Positions 32,637-44,796 of a DNA stretch of 64,000 nt are shown here, piece after piece (position 1 is the stretch's first letter; each line of letters begins with the position of its first letter). The stretch is taken from positions 1-64,000 of the forward strand of contig MU008212.1 in assembly GCA_010909165.1 (NCBI GenBank), read 5' to 3'. The notes below the pieces were generated by a model that was not told the DNA's origin, ran no database searches, and worked only from the letters and a program-made list of their open reading frames with translations. The position numbers and the translations under genes were made by a program. Source of the DNA: Anthoceros angustus (taxonomy: Eukaryota > Streptophyta > Anthocerotopsida > Anthocerotales > Anthocerotaceae).

Positions 32637-33991
32637 GCCGTTATCACCCCTCGACAGCAAATCACGAGTTGGATCACAAATCCCATCACTCCACTTTGCA
32701 TTAGAAGATTTATCTTAGCATTAGGTACTAGAGTCGTTAGTACATGCTTGCCTTGATCCACTTAAATCGCACTTGAAAATTGAAACTAGAGGCAATGGTG
32801 CGGTTATCAACACAACGAAGATCGAGTTCCACGACGCGATCGCTTCACGAACCGACTTTGGCGTGTGGAAATGCATAATGCGCTTCTCGAGACCAAGATC
32901 TCATGGACATAACCGATGGGACACTCCCTATTACCTGCTACAACACTGGGGACTCCCGACTGATAGCGACTGGCGGAAGAAGATAAGAAGGCCATAAATT
33001 TGCTTATCTCGACTTTAGATAAAACCATGCTTGACATACGAGCAGACCACGACCCATCGGATTTGGAAGGCTTTTAAAGACATGTTCCAATCGGGCCGTT
33101 ATCACCCCTCGACAGCAAATCACGAGTTGGATCACAAATCCCATCACTCCACTTTGCATTAGAAGATTTATCTTAGCATTAGGTACTAGAGTCGTTAGTA
33201 CATGCTTGCCTTGATCCACTTAAATCGCACTTGAAAATTGAAACTAGAGGCAATGGTGCGGTTATCAACACAACGAAGATCGAGTTCCACGACGCGATCG
33301 CTTCACGAACCGACTTTGGCGTGTGGAAATGCATAATGCGCTTCTCGAGACCAAGATCTCATGGACATAACCGATGGGACACTCCCTATTACCTGCTACA
33401 ACACTGGGGACTCCCGACTGATAGCGACTGGCGGAAGAAGATAAGAATTTGCTTATCTCGACTTTAGATAAAACCATGCTTGACATACGAGCAGACCACG
33501 ACCCATCGGATTTGGAAGGCTTTTAAAGACATGTTCCAATCGGGCCGTTATCACCCCTCGACAGCAAATCACGAGTTGGATCACAAATCCCATCACTCCA
33601 CTTTGCATTAGAAGATTTATCTTAGCATTAGGTACTAGAGTCGTTAGTACATGCTTGCCTTGATCCACTTAAATCGCGCCCGGAAAATTCGGAAACTAGA
33701 GGCAATGGATGCGGTTATCAACACAAGTCGAGTTCCTGACGCGATCGCTTCACGGGACTTTGGCGTGTGAAATGCGCATAAACTGCGCTTCTCGAGACCA
33801 AGATCTCATGGACATAACCAATGGGACACTCCCTATTACCTGCCTGACAACCACATGAGACTCGACTGATAGCGACTGGCGGAAGAAGATAAAGGCCATA
33901 AATTTGCTTATCTCGACTTTAGATAAAACCATGCTTGACATACGAGCGCGAACCCATTGCGGATTTGGAAGGCTTTTAAAGACATGTTCCA
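32637..33991 (+). repeat. Threefold ~450-bp tandem repeat within gag of element B
   Basis: Units begin gccgttatcacccctcgac at 32637, 33095 and 33544. Unit 2 of the Copia pair has only one copy (51552 onward). Copies 1 and 2 are identical apart from a 9-base gap. The junctions fall where catgttccaatcg meets a sequence that in the other element reads gtttccaatcg, so TTCCAATCG is shared at the edges. Confidence 0.88.
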
Positions 33992-35562
33992 ATCCCGAGT
34001 TCCATGTCCCTTATACATGCAACAAGACATTTCTACGCTGAAAATGAAGGAGAATGTATGACAAGGGAGATGTTAGCAATGTTACGGCGACTGGAGCTCG
34101 GTGGCAGTTGTGCCACAAGGCAAGCACAGCCCGTGAGGACTTGAAGTTGTGATGCGTCTTGTTCTACACTCTCAACACACTTTCTCGAGTCGTTGGCGCA
34201 CTCTTGGGCGAAGAATCCGGCCGCTCACAATCAGTCAAGGTGCAAATCATGCCCTCTTTACTTCGAGGCCGAGGAGGAAGGCGAGGCGGGAGGAGCTTCT
34301 CGTGAAGATCTTGAGACCGGTCATCACCTGAGGATTCAACAACTCCAGCCAGCCTCATAAGAAGAGCAGGAAGGACCCATGACGGTGCCGCATTCCCGAG
34401 CACTCTGAGCACCAGTCGAGGAAAAGCAGTCGGAGAACCCCGAGACTCACCCGAGCAGGTCCAACGTGACTACATCAATCAAGTCACCCCCGCAAGCTCA
34501 ATTCTAGCCGTTTGCTTGACACGATTGACATGCAGATGGTTTTAGATTGAGCGACAACCCACATCTGCGGCGGTAGGATATGTTCACATCCTACCATACG
34601 TCAACCGACCACGTCCTCCTCGAAGATGCGGTTATCAACAGCGAAGATCGAGTTCCACGACGCGATCGCTTCACGAACCGACTTTGGCGTGTGAAATGCG
34701 CATAGCTGCGCTTCTCGAGGACCAAGATCTCATGGACATAACCGATGGGACACTCCCTATTACCTGCTACAACAACACAGAGACTCCACGACGATAGCAA
34801 CTGGCGGAAGAAGATAAAGGCCATAAATTTGCTTATCTCGACTTTAGATAAAACCATGCATACAGGAGCGAGACCACGGCCCATCGGATTTGGAAGGCTT
34901 TTAAAGACATGTTCCAATCCCGAGTTCCATGTCCCTTATACATGCAACAAGACATTTCTACGCTGAAAATGAAGGAGAATGTATGACAAGGGAGATGTTA
35001 GCAATGTTACGGCGACTGGAGCTCGGTGGCAGTTGCCACGGCTGCAAGCGGCGTGAGGACTTGAAGTTGTGTCGTCTTTGTTCTACACTCTCAACTTACA
35101 CTTTCTCGAAGTCGTTGGCGCACTCTTGGAGAAGAATCCGGCCGCTCCGGCAATCACGCCCGAGTCAAGGTGCAAATCATGCCCTCTTTACTTCTCGAGG
35201 CCGAGGAGGAAGGCGAGGCGGGCGGAGCTTCTCGTGAGAAGATCTTGAGACCGGCGTCATCACCTGAGGATTCAACAACTCCAGCCCGGCCTCATAAGAA
35301 GAGCAGGAAGGACCCATGCGCGGTGCCGCATTCCCGAGCACTCTGAGCACGTCACGGGAAAAGCGATCGGAGAACCCCGAGACTCACCGAGCAGGTCCAA
35401 CGTGACTACATCAATCAAGTCACCCACAAGCTCAATTCTAGCCGTTTGCTTGACGCGACCGATTGAACTGCGGATGGTTTTAGATTCGGTGACAACCCAC
35501 ATCTGCGGCGGTAGATATGTTCACATCCTACCATACGGTCAACCGACCACGTCCTCCTCGAA
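33708..35562 (+). repeat. Twofold ~0.93-kb tandem repeat within element B
   Basis: Units are 33708-34624 and 34625-35562, both starting gatgcggttatcaac. At the right edge the sequence gatgacggttccc continues as in the other element, so GATG(A)CGGTT is shared at the edges. It is absent from the second Copia copy. Confidence 0.85.
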
Positions 35563-36660
35563 GATGACGGTTCCCTACCGATCGAAAACCTTTGGTGAGA
35601 ATCATGCGGTGTCTAATGGAGAAACTCTCACCATCAATGGTGCCCTCACGTTCACCGCAATGACGAAGAATTTACTATCGATCGCAAGCTAGCAACGGAG
35701 CACAATCTCATCATTACCTTCCAAGGCAACCATTGCTCCATCTATCATTCGGATGACAAGACTCAAGCGCTATAGCACATGGACTTCCTTCAACAACTGT
35801 ACCTACTCAATATTGATCGTCTTGACCTTGGCGTGGCCGCTCCTCATTAAACCTTGACACGGACTACGCATCGGCGGGGCATATCAATCCCGGTACCTCG
35901 GCACATTTTCCAACGAACATGTATAAGGATCCTGTCGACATTGTACCCAAGGACTTCTTCGAGATATGCAAGTACTCAAAGTTACATCAACTCCCATTCA
36001 ACGACCCTCACCTACTCGAGCCCGGCGTCTCACGGAGGTCGTACACTCGATATTTGCGGACCAATGAGCACCTCCGGTTTGGTGGCCACATCTACTTCTT
36101 GACATTCTTGGGCCAGTGGGCGATCGCCATATCTTTTCCTTAGGCACAGGGCGAAGCACTCACATGTTTCCAAGAATTTGTCCTAGCGAGAAAGGCAAGC
36201 GGTTTCAGTCGGCACACTCCTGACAACGGAGGAGAGTACACAAGTCGGCCTTCCATGACTTACGCAAATCCAAAGGATTCTCCGCCAACTCACGATTATC
36301 ACACACCGGCCCGAACCCATTTCTTGGCGATTGAATCGCTCCTTCTTGAGATGTCGGATCCATACTCAAGCTTTACGGGCTCACTCGAGGCTCTTGGGCG
36401 AGGCCGTAGCAACATCCAATTATCGAAGAATAGATTACCCACAAAGAGCTGCCCAACATCACACCCTTTGGCTGGGCGGGCACAAGCCCCGGATCTCCCA
36501 TATCGAGAATCTTGGCGGTCAACATTTGCTCACATCCGATGTTAGCGAGGCAAAGGGCGACAAGGCGGAAAACTCCTCTTTGCCGGGTATTGGATCGAGC
36601 CAAGGCATATCGCCTTTTGACCTTTCCACCCGTGAGGTAATACTCTCTAAGTGTCCACTT
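35450..36660 (+). pseudogene. Copia protease and integrase, broken, unit 1
   Basis: The stretch 35402-35692 holds VSNGETLTINGALTFTAMTKNLLSIAS, matching the protease-to-gag-pre-integrase region (copy 2: ALHVPAMTKNLLSVCKLA). Then come GNHCSIYHSDDKT-like and integrase-like pieces in several frames. No catalytic DDE set can be read. Confidence 0.65.
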
Positions 36661-37339
36661 CCATGAATTCCTATTTGCTCAACTCCTATGTAGCCTCTCT
36701 GTCGTCCCCCTCCACTCCTAGCATGTCAGGTTTTCTCCACATGGATTCCCCTCTTTCTCTTGAGGGGGCCACACTCTACGACGACGACCAAGTCCAAGAG
36801 GAGAACCAGCAGCTCGTTTACCCTGCTCCAGTAGCCCAAGCACCACCACATGTTTCGCTGCCAGTCGGCCGGTACTACCTCCTCCATAACTACACCTGAT
36901 TCTAGATCAGCCACACCATCATGTGATAGATAACCAAGACTTAGACATGAACCATATCCCGATGGTCGAGGTACGTGCCAAAACCTTACCCCCTCCTCTA
37001 AGGCGTTCCACGTGCAATAGACCGCTAAGCCATCTATGGAAAAATCCACCCTCCGTCCCTAGAGATTCTTTTTCTCGTCAAGCAACCGTTCCACCTATAG
37101 AAGCACGTTCACGCTCAAGCCCCGGCTGACAACGCAGACCAGTCCGACTTGCTGCATCAAGCTCTTTCGGCAATTGAAATGCAAGATGTACCGCAAGCAT
37201 AGAAGAAGCCCTTAAATGCGAGTGGAAGGCATCATCCAATCTGAATCGACTCCTTAATTGCCGATAATACGGAAGCTCACCGACACACTGCTGGACACAA
37301 ACCAATCTCTTGTAAATGGACCTTGGAAGAAAACTCAAC

Positions 37340-38620
37340 CCGATGGGGATTGTTTGAGGTACAAGTCATTTTGGTATGGCTTCACCCGGTACTAGGCTTT
37401 GATTATGAGGAGAGAGCGTATTCACCATGGTGAAGGCAACCTCAATCGAGGATCTTGCTAGCCTTCGCAGCCCATTATCACTGCACATCCACGGTAGATG
37501 TAAAAGCGACATTCTTGTATGGCACACTACATGAAGATATCTATATGCTTCAACCACGGCTTCATCAAGGGGCCGAGAAAAGTGTGCAAACTACTCAAGT
37601 CTATTACGGACTTAAGCAATTTGCACAAGTATGGAGCAAGCTGTGGACACATACGAAGAAGTGCGGTTTCATTCCCTCATCTCGACACGGCGTCTACATT
37701 AGAACAAAGGACAAGTTCGCAATGGTCACCTTATGCGTTGACGACAACTTCATTTTGGAGGCAGGTCCGAGATTATCCAGTTGTGAAAGACCTCTGTCAA
37801 AGGAGTATGACGTTGTAGACATGGGACCCCTACGGTATGCACTAGTGATTCGAACACAACAAGGAGGACCACTCTTTCTTCATCCATCAAGAACATTATG
37901 TAAATCAATTGCTCGAGAGATTCAACATGAAGGACGGGAAGCCGGTATCAACTCGATTGGCATCGGGATAGAAGGTATCTGCGACCAAAGCGCGACACTG
38001 AAGAATCAATGGAGATGTCGGCCATCCCGTAGCGAGGCGATGGCAGCCTACTTTACCTCTCAATCGGACAAGACCCGGCGTTGCACAAGCGTGAGCGTGG
38101 TATCCGGTTGTCGAACCGGGAAGGCTCACGGACTGCGTCAGCGCATCGCCGCTACCTAAAGAAGACCAAGTCCATTGGACTCATCTACGGTGACCGCTCT
38201 ACCAAGCTCACTCTAATCTCCTTCTCGGGCCTTGAGCGGGAGATCCGGATGCAGAAGATCTGACTGACCTCTTGACCATCAACGATTATGCAGTGTCATG
38301 GGCATGCAAGAAGATGCAAACAATGCATGCCTCATCAGCAGGCGGGTATGCGGCAACAACGTTGGCCAAGGAGATTACGTGGGTGAGGCAATTCTACGCG
38401 ATATAGGCGAGGACGGGATCGGCCCACCACGGCTATTACTGCGACAATCTATCGGCCATAGCCATGACACTCAACCTGTCTTTGCGCAGGACCAAGCACG
38501 TGGAGATCCGCACCACTTCATTCGGCAAGTGGTGGCCAACAAGCAAGTCGCCTTAAGCTACATCAACACGAATGACCGCCGATCTGGCGGCGAAGGCCTA
38601 CCAAGCCACTTCACGACAAG
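37340..38620 (+). pseudogene. Copia RT and RNase H, broken, unit 1
   Basis: Open stretches carry VDVKATFLYGTLHEDIYMLQP, YGLKQFAQVWSKLWTHTKKCGF and CVDDNF, and then RNase H-like EDANNACLISRRVCGNN. The better copy at 54411-55876 shows the same order. Differences from that copy cluster at CAG/CTG sites. Confidence 0.8.
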
Positions 38621-38832
38621 CATCACGAAGGCATCGGATGGTGATCAAAGAATCTTATCGAGCATCCCGCCGCTGCTGTGCGAAAGGGAACTCCTTAGCT
38701 CCGTCGGACGACTGCTCCACCGCGCAGCATCATACGCAACTTCAACCTTCCACCTCTGCACTGGAAGATCGAGGGCGAGGTTGAGACATGTATGGGAGAT
38801 CGCGCCATCACGGCAGGAATCCAGCGAGGGAG

Positions 38833-39061
38833 TGTTGGAGTAGAAACTTCTGGCGCCCGCAGTTGGGCTTTGCACCCAAGAGTTATTAGGGCGTTTCGTG
38901 CATAGGTAGATAAATGTTTTAGTTCTTTGAAGAAGCGATTACGGATTACGCTAGCACTCGGCAGTGCGGTTACAACCGCATCTCGGACACTATATGTATA
39001 CGGCATTCTCGCTTTTAGAGTTCAATCATCATAGCTCAATCTAGCATCTTGCTCCGCTTTA
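38833..39061 (+). repeat. 3' LTR of Copia element B, unit 1
   Basis: Begins TGTTGGAGTAG right after the purine tract and ends CCGCTTTA before GGTTG. It differs from the 5' LTR by several substitutions (for example gctctgc versus gctccgc, and a different middle), so the insertion is not brand new. Confidence 0.88.
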
Positions 39062-39066
39062 GGTTG

Positions 39067-40754
39067 ATGGGTTTTCACAAATTGGCGGTGAAGCAAGTTG
39101 TAAGTTGGAATGCCATTCGACGATGGCGGTGACATTCACAAAGGACTCTAGACTAGAGTGTTTTCTAAAGCTCACGATCGGAAAAGCGAGCTAACATGCT
39201 TGAGCTTGTAAACCTTGCTCAAGCGTTACATCTAACCGTGAAATGATGGTAACACCTCATATGGCAAAAGCCTTATGGTAGGTGACGTGACATCAATGCC
39301 GGCTCTAATCCACCTTCACTGCATGTGCAACTTGGACTCTGAAGTTTAAATCAAGCCGGTGAGAAGGCGAATCACTTTCAAACTATCTATGCTTGAGGAA
39401 AGATTCTAGCCAAAGGTGTTGCAAGCTTGTGACCACATACCTCGGAAATATGTAGTCTTGTTAACTTTGTTAGTTGTGATTGTGAGCAGCTCGATTTATA
39501 GGTTCACCAATTTTGATAATACCCTCCCGGGAACACCTCAATTTATCTCGGGCCTTTAGCGAGAACATTCTCTTGGTCCCAAATGTTTGGAGAAGAGCAG
39601 GAACATTTCTTTTTGTCCGAATATGCGCTCTTCATCAAAACAATAATTATTCATAAAACATAAAACCTTGACCCTAAGGGCTAACCACACCACCAACTTG
39701 ACTTCCTTTGGAGCTTCTACCCCATGAGGACTTGTTCTCGTCCCAAGAGGAAGGTGTAAGACTTACTACGGTAGTGTGTGGTCAAGTTACACTGTTAGGG
39801 TAGAATTCTCCAATGCGGGTCTCGTACATATCATACCATTAGCACCGCCCGGGAGGAACATCTGAATCAGTTGGTCTTTTGGAAAATCGAGATCATATCC
39901 TAATAGACTAGAGTATAACCTCGATTTTCCAAAGACCAGCAGATAACTATATAGTCGATATGAGCTGAATACCTACATATCATCTGGACATATTTTTTTG
40001 GCGGATGTAATAGTCCATTTTAATCCCATAAGTGTCATCCATCCGTCTTGGTAGACTAGAGATAATTTCTTCTTCTTCTTGGAAAAGAAGACTTTATCAT
40101 GAAAAAGATGGAAATTTCTTCTTCTTTTTCTACCACTAGGGTTGTAATCAAATAATGATATAGATATTATTATATATATTCTATTAATTATTTCACAGTA
40201 AAACTCGACGACCACTATTGGGTAGAAGTTTGCAATTCATAGTCCCAACTTGGGAGTATGGTGCATAACAATACGTGGTAGATACATATTTGACTACAAG
40301 CTCTTTGACTCGGTGGACAGATTGCGGGATGATTCGCTGCCAAAGGCGGACGAGAGTTCGCCGACATATCTGGATTTCATCACGGCGCGCTCATAGCAGA
40401 ACTGCCTCCGAATCCGGGCAGCTTGTATGCAGCTTGTATAGCTCCAGACTAAACTATAGGAAATCCAGCTACTTGCGCTCAGGTGCTTGGTTATCTGCTG
40501 GTGTTGGTGGGTGCTTCCTGTTCACGTTTTCCCAATCTCAGGCCTTTGGGCGGCTCTCTCAGGTGAGGTGGGGAATGAAGGCCTGATGAAATGGGGACTC
40601 TTGCATTCTTGTTTTCGGTGAAATTCGACTCATGTTTGGCTCTTGCAGTGGGGGTGAGCAGGAGCGCTCCATCTGAGGGTGTTTTCACCGAGGACGTGCA
40701 CTGGTTGGGATTCAGGGTTTTTCAGGGATCCTGGTTGTGTGGATTTGGAGGAAT
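39067..40754. other. Intergenic DNA upstream of ACX3, unit 1
   Basis: No certain gene. It contains an inverted repeat at 39863-39945, a CTT/GAA-rich stretch (about 40065-40135), an AT-rich tract (40150-40200), and a coding-like segment at about 40296-40450 (LFDSVDRLRDDSLPKADE and onward) that is retained in unit 2. The promoter of ACX3 should lie in its right part. Confidence 0.5.
39863..39945. ncRNA. Hairpin-forming inverted repeat, unit 1
   Basis: ggtcttttggaaaatcgag (39873-39891) pairs with ctcgattttccaaagacc (39920-39937), with one A missing, across a ~28-nt loop. The unit 2 copy (56960-57040) extends the arms to about 26 bp. It is sized like a small-RNA precursor, but expression is unknown. 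It may equally be a short foldback element. Confidence 0.4.
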
Positions 40755-42827
40755 ATGGAGGCCGAAAGGAATTCTTTGACTAGAAGATTAGGCGTGTTGC
40801 GGAGGCATCTGCGGGAGGATGCTGGAGGTCCGACAGGCTTGTGGAGGAGTGTGTGTCTCAGTACGCTCCTCCGAAGGTGTTTCAGGTATGTGCTGTTTAA
40901 TTACTCGAATTCGGTTCGGCTGGGGCTCTTGCCGGTGACGGATGGGAGTATGGATTTTCCTGTATGTGTGAATCTGAATCAACAACAGATCTGAACCTCG
41001 AGCTGAATGGAGAAAGAGGCTTGATTGGTGGTTGTTTGTTCTCTGATCTCTTTGCAGTGTTTGATATCTCGAAGATGAGGCAGTTGATGGACGGCCACAA
41101 TCTGGAGGAACGTGATCGTGTGTTTGAACTTATGGCTAGTAGTGAGCTCTTTCAGTTGAAAAGATAGCAGATACTGTATACGTTTTCCCGGACCACAATG
41201 AGCCCATGGAAGTGCAGAGGAGAAAACGTTGAAGAGAATCTTTTTAAGGGATAGAGGACTTTTCAGGAACTGGACGAGGGGTACTCAGAGGACAGCGCAC
41301 GCAGGCAGGCCCAGCATGAGTGCTTGTCCATCTACGACCATTCCCTTGCCATCAAGCTGGGAGTTCACTTTCACCTCTGGTATGCGATCCAAAGGGTCGT
41401 CTGTTGGGGCTTTCAAGGAGAAGATGTGTGTTCAGCTGTGCTGCTGGACGAGGTGTTTCAGAGGAGAATGGTGCAGGATGTTGCAGTTTTGCTAACAGTT
41501 TTGGGCATGTGCTGCGATGTAGGGGAGGAGCTGTTCAGTTTCTCGGTACCAAAAGGCACCATGACAAATGGCTGGAGCTCACTGAGAACTTTGGTGTCGT
41601 GGGATCCTTCTCAATGAGTGAGCTTGGGCACAGGAGTAATGTAAGTCTCGCTGTTGTTGCATGTCCCGATTTGATTTTGCTTGTACTTCCTATGTATTCT
41701 GACTCTGCAGCTGCACAGGTACGTGGGATCGAGACAGTTACAACCTATGACTCGTCAACACAAGAGTTTATAATCAACACTCCTTGTGAGTCCGCCCAGA
41801 AGTACTGGATTGGTGGTGCAGCTCTGGTAGGTACCGAGTCAGAAGCACATGGCTTTGTGAATGAAAGCAGTCTCTACTTGCGATTTATGATCTTGTGTGT
41901 CCGGATCCTGGTTTTAAGATCCCTTTCTGTCTCTGCACAGCACTCTACACACACAATCGTCTTTTCCCAGCTCGAAATTAATGGGAGGAACGAAGGTGTG
42001 CATGCATTCATTGCACAAATCAGGGACGGAAGTGGCAATGTGCTGCCCGGGGTCCGTATTGCCGACTGTGGACACAAGATTGGTCTCAACGGAGTAGACA
42101 ATGGGCGTGTCTGGTAACTTTCATCAGCATTCAAATTCATCCACCCTATGTTTTTGCTGTAGCAAGGAAGTGTAGTAATCTCTCATTCTGTTGGGCAGGT
42201 TTGACCGTAAGAGGGTTCCAAGGAGAATCTTCTGAACTCAGTGGCCGATGTAACGCCTGATGGACAGTACGTGAGTGCCATCAAGGATCCGGACCAGGTG
42301 AGACTAGAAGCTCATGATGGGTGACTAGAAAAAGTTTTCTGTGATAGCATTCCTTGGTTTTATATCTTATGTTCATAGGTGCCTTAGGTGGGGAAGTGGC
42401 ACTGACCATACTATCAATCTTTGGTTTCCAGAGGTTTGGTGCGTTTATGGCTCCCTTAACTTCTGGACGTGTTATCATTGCAGCAAATGCTATCCATGTG
42501 GCTAAGGTGTGCAAGTCTTCATCTATTTACATAGGACCTACGGTTTTTACCTGGCTCTGTTGTTTTGGTGCTGATCTCTGGATCTGGCTGTTCAGATTGG
42601 TGTAGTTACTGCCATTCGATATGGATTGACTCAGAGCATTTTCCTTGGCACCTAATGCTGATGAAACGCTGCTCCTGGACTATCCCAGCCATCAACGTCG
42701 CTTGCTGCCCTTGTTAGCCAAAACGTGAGACCAGTTTCGTTTTCGCCTTCGCTCTTTCTGTTGCTAGCAGCTCTTACCTCGATCCTCCTACTCGGTGCTT
42801 ACTGGCATGCACAGATACGTCATGGGC
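40755..42827 (+). pseudogene. ACX3: ACX3 acyl-CoA oxidase, 5' part only, truncated by the duplication junction
   Basis: It matches the first two thirds of the full gene at 57864-61316. Recognisable exons include the start ([19 protein letters not shown] with PTS2), [52 protein letters not shown](R)[77 protein letters not shown] and [19 protein letters not shown]. The last exon stops after YVMG at 42827 and runs into FAAL sequence, with a stop 14 residues on. The catalytic-Glu half is missing, so this copy cannot make active enzyme. It has further indels (for example CTCAG for CTCCAG in exon 1). Confidence 0.88.
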
Positions 42828-42830
42828 ATA
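42828..42830. other. Tandem duplication junction with 3-bp filler
   Basis: ACX3 sequence tacgtcatgggc ends at 42827. ATA follows. FAAL exon 1 sequence cgcatccagc starts at 42831. At the source loci neither side has ATA at this point (ACX3 continues ttcgctgcc; FAAL is preceded by ggactg). Confidence 0.85.
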
Positions 42831-44711
42831 CGCATCCAGCTCTCGCCAGCGAACATCCCGACTGGAGGATAACTATGATCCGACATTCCCCGACCACCCC
42901 GTGATGAGCGGGTATCTATGCACCTGGGCCAACTTCATCGCCTTCGCAGACAAGCCCGCCTTCAAATGGGTGGACGCGAGCTGCAGGAGACGGACTCCAT
43001 CACCTACAGAGCTGAACTCTGCCGCATCCGCCATCGCATCACACCTTCTGCACCGGACTCCGCACCCTTCTTCAAAGGAGATCGAGTTCTGGTGATGTAC
43101 CCGTCGGGCCTGGACTTCATCAAGGTACAAGCAGTGGCAGAAAATGCTTCTCCTTATCGTGCCATGCCTGTTTCCCGAACTTGGAATTGACCCATAATGC
43201 GCGCAGATCCTGTTCGCCTGCAAACGGGCTGGCCTCACTATAATCGATCTCGCCCCGAATCCCGGCACATGCGGCCGCAGGGACGTGGAGCGGTTGGCTG
43301 CCGTCTGCAGGGAAACTTCCCCACGGGCAATCCTCGCCCCGGCCGAATACGCCGCGTCCATCAAGCGGAGGGCGGGGGGACTGGGTACAGCAGCGGCTTC
43401 AGCTACATCCGTTTTGGCAGCGCTGGAGTGGGTGGACGCGGTCCGGGAATCGTCATCCTCTCCTCCCCTTACCCTCCAACCAGTCTACTTCTCCTGCTCC
43501 CCGGACGACATCTTCCTGCTTCAGTACACCTCCGGTACCACCGGCAGGCCGAAGCCGACACTGATCTCTGCGGGCTCCGCAGCGCACAACGCTAGGGCAG
43601 CGCGCCGAGCCTACGACCTAGGCCCCGCCACCGTCATCGCGTCATGGCTCCCGCAGTTTCACGACTGCGGCCTCATGTTCACAATGCTGACGGTGGCGTC
43701 CGGGGCGACGGCCGTGCTTTCTTCCCCGACGGATTTCGCCGCCCGGCCCTGCCTGTGGCTGGAGATGGTCTCCGCCTTCAAGGCCTCCTGTACCGTGGTC
43801 CCGGGCTTCGCTCTCCCGCTCTGCGCGCGACGCCATGAGCAGGAGGCCGGCACCCCGCTCACCCTGGCCTCCCTCCGCCACCTCATCCTCATCAACGAGC
43901 CCCTCTTCGCGCAGGACGTGGCCGCCTTCCTCCGCGCCTTCTCCCCCCTGGGCCTCCAGAGCTCGGCCATCGCCCCGTCGTACGGCCTGGCGGAGAACTG
44001 CACCTTCGTGAGCACTGCCTGGCCGGGGCCCTCCTGCCCTGCACACCAGGGCCTGCTTCCAGTGGCCAGGATCCCTTCCTCCCCAGACATGGACATCCGG
44101 GTCGTGAATCCGGCAACAGAACGGGAATCAGCACCAGGCAGCGAAGGGAAATCTGGGTGAGCTCGCCGAGCAACGCATCCGGCTACGTCTCCGACCCGGA
44201 TCTCTCCGCCGCGCCTTCACGCCAGGCTCAGATTCTGCTCCTTGCCCCAGCCCGCCTCCTTCCTCCGCACCGGGGACCTGGGCAGGATCGTGGGCGGCTT
44301 CCTCTACGTCACCGGGCGGCTGCAGGACGTGATGCTGGTGGAGGCAGAACCCAGCATCCGCACGTCCTGGAGAGGAGCGTGTTCCAGAGTAGCCCGGCTT
44401 CCGCGCAGGCTGCTGCGTCGCCTTCTCCGTCTCCGCCTGCCTGGTGCTTGTGGCCGAGCTGGTGCACCAGGAGCACGCCACCGCACAGTGCTTGCCTGCC
44501 ATGGCCGCCTGGCCCAGCACGCTCTCAGTAAGAACCACGGCATCCACGACTGCACCATCGCCCTGGTGGCTGCCCGCTCCATCCCTAAAACAACTTCCGG
44601 GAAACTTCGCCGCTCGCTAACTCGCCACCTTTACCTCAACCACCACCTCCCAATCCTGCACTGCATATCCTTCTATCAGACTTTCTCAACCTCCGCTGCA
44701 GGTTGTAAATT
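42831..44711 (+). pseudogene. FAAL-like acyl-AMP ligase, unit 2, lacks start and promoter
   Basis: The second copy of the ligase. Its first ~28 codons and upstream region are missing because the duplication begins inside exon 1. Exon 1 remainder is 42831-43124; exon 2 starts at 43207. A long open stretch from 43447 to 44160 holds YTSGTTGRPKPTLIS, ASWLPQFHDCGLMF, FALPLCARR, LILINEPLFAQDVAAFLRAF and APSYGLAENCTFVS. It is longer than in unit 1 because several C runs are one base longer. The frame then breaks at a G run (gaagggaaatc here, gaaggggaaatc in unit 1). RTGDLGRI and PKTTSGKLRRS lie in other frames further on. Any transcript would have to start in the truncated ACX3 upstream. Confidence 0.8.
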
Positions 44712-44796
44712 CCACGCACTTTCGTCTGGTCGTACAAATAACTGTGACATGGAAATCTGGTACCTATCGAATCTGGAGATAATTATTATTATCTAA

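Larger units (their letters stand above)
32030..39061 (+). mobile_element. Copia LTR retrotransposon B, unit 1 (7.0 kb)
   Basis: LTRs at 32030-32261 and 38833-39061 are flanked by the perfect 5-bp duplication GGTTG (32025-32029 and 39062-39066). The primer-binding site tggtatcagagcc starts at 32262, and a purine tract ending gagggag precedes the 3' LTR. The order is gag (about 32.77-34.6 kb), protease/gag-pre-integrase (about 35.45-35.8 kb), integrase (about 35.8-36.6 kb), RT (37.3-38.0 kb), RNase H (38.2-38.6 kb). All frames are broken. The gag part is expanded by internal tandem repeats absent from unit 2. Confidence 0.92.
23942..42827 (+). repeat. Large tandem duplication, unit 1 (18.9 kb)
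   Basis: Collinear with 42831-59942 throughout: FAAL exon, AT-rich spacer, tRNA-Tyr relics, germin-like gene, Copia element B with its target-site duplication, hairpin, and ACX3 first half. It starts at cgcatccagctctcgcc inside FAAL exon 1 and ends at tacgtcatgggc inside an ACX3 exon. It is about 1.77 kb longer than unit 2. Nearly all the excess is three extra internal repeats in the Copia element. Confidence 0.92.
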
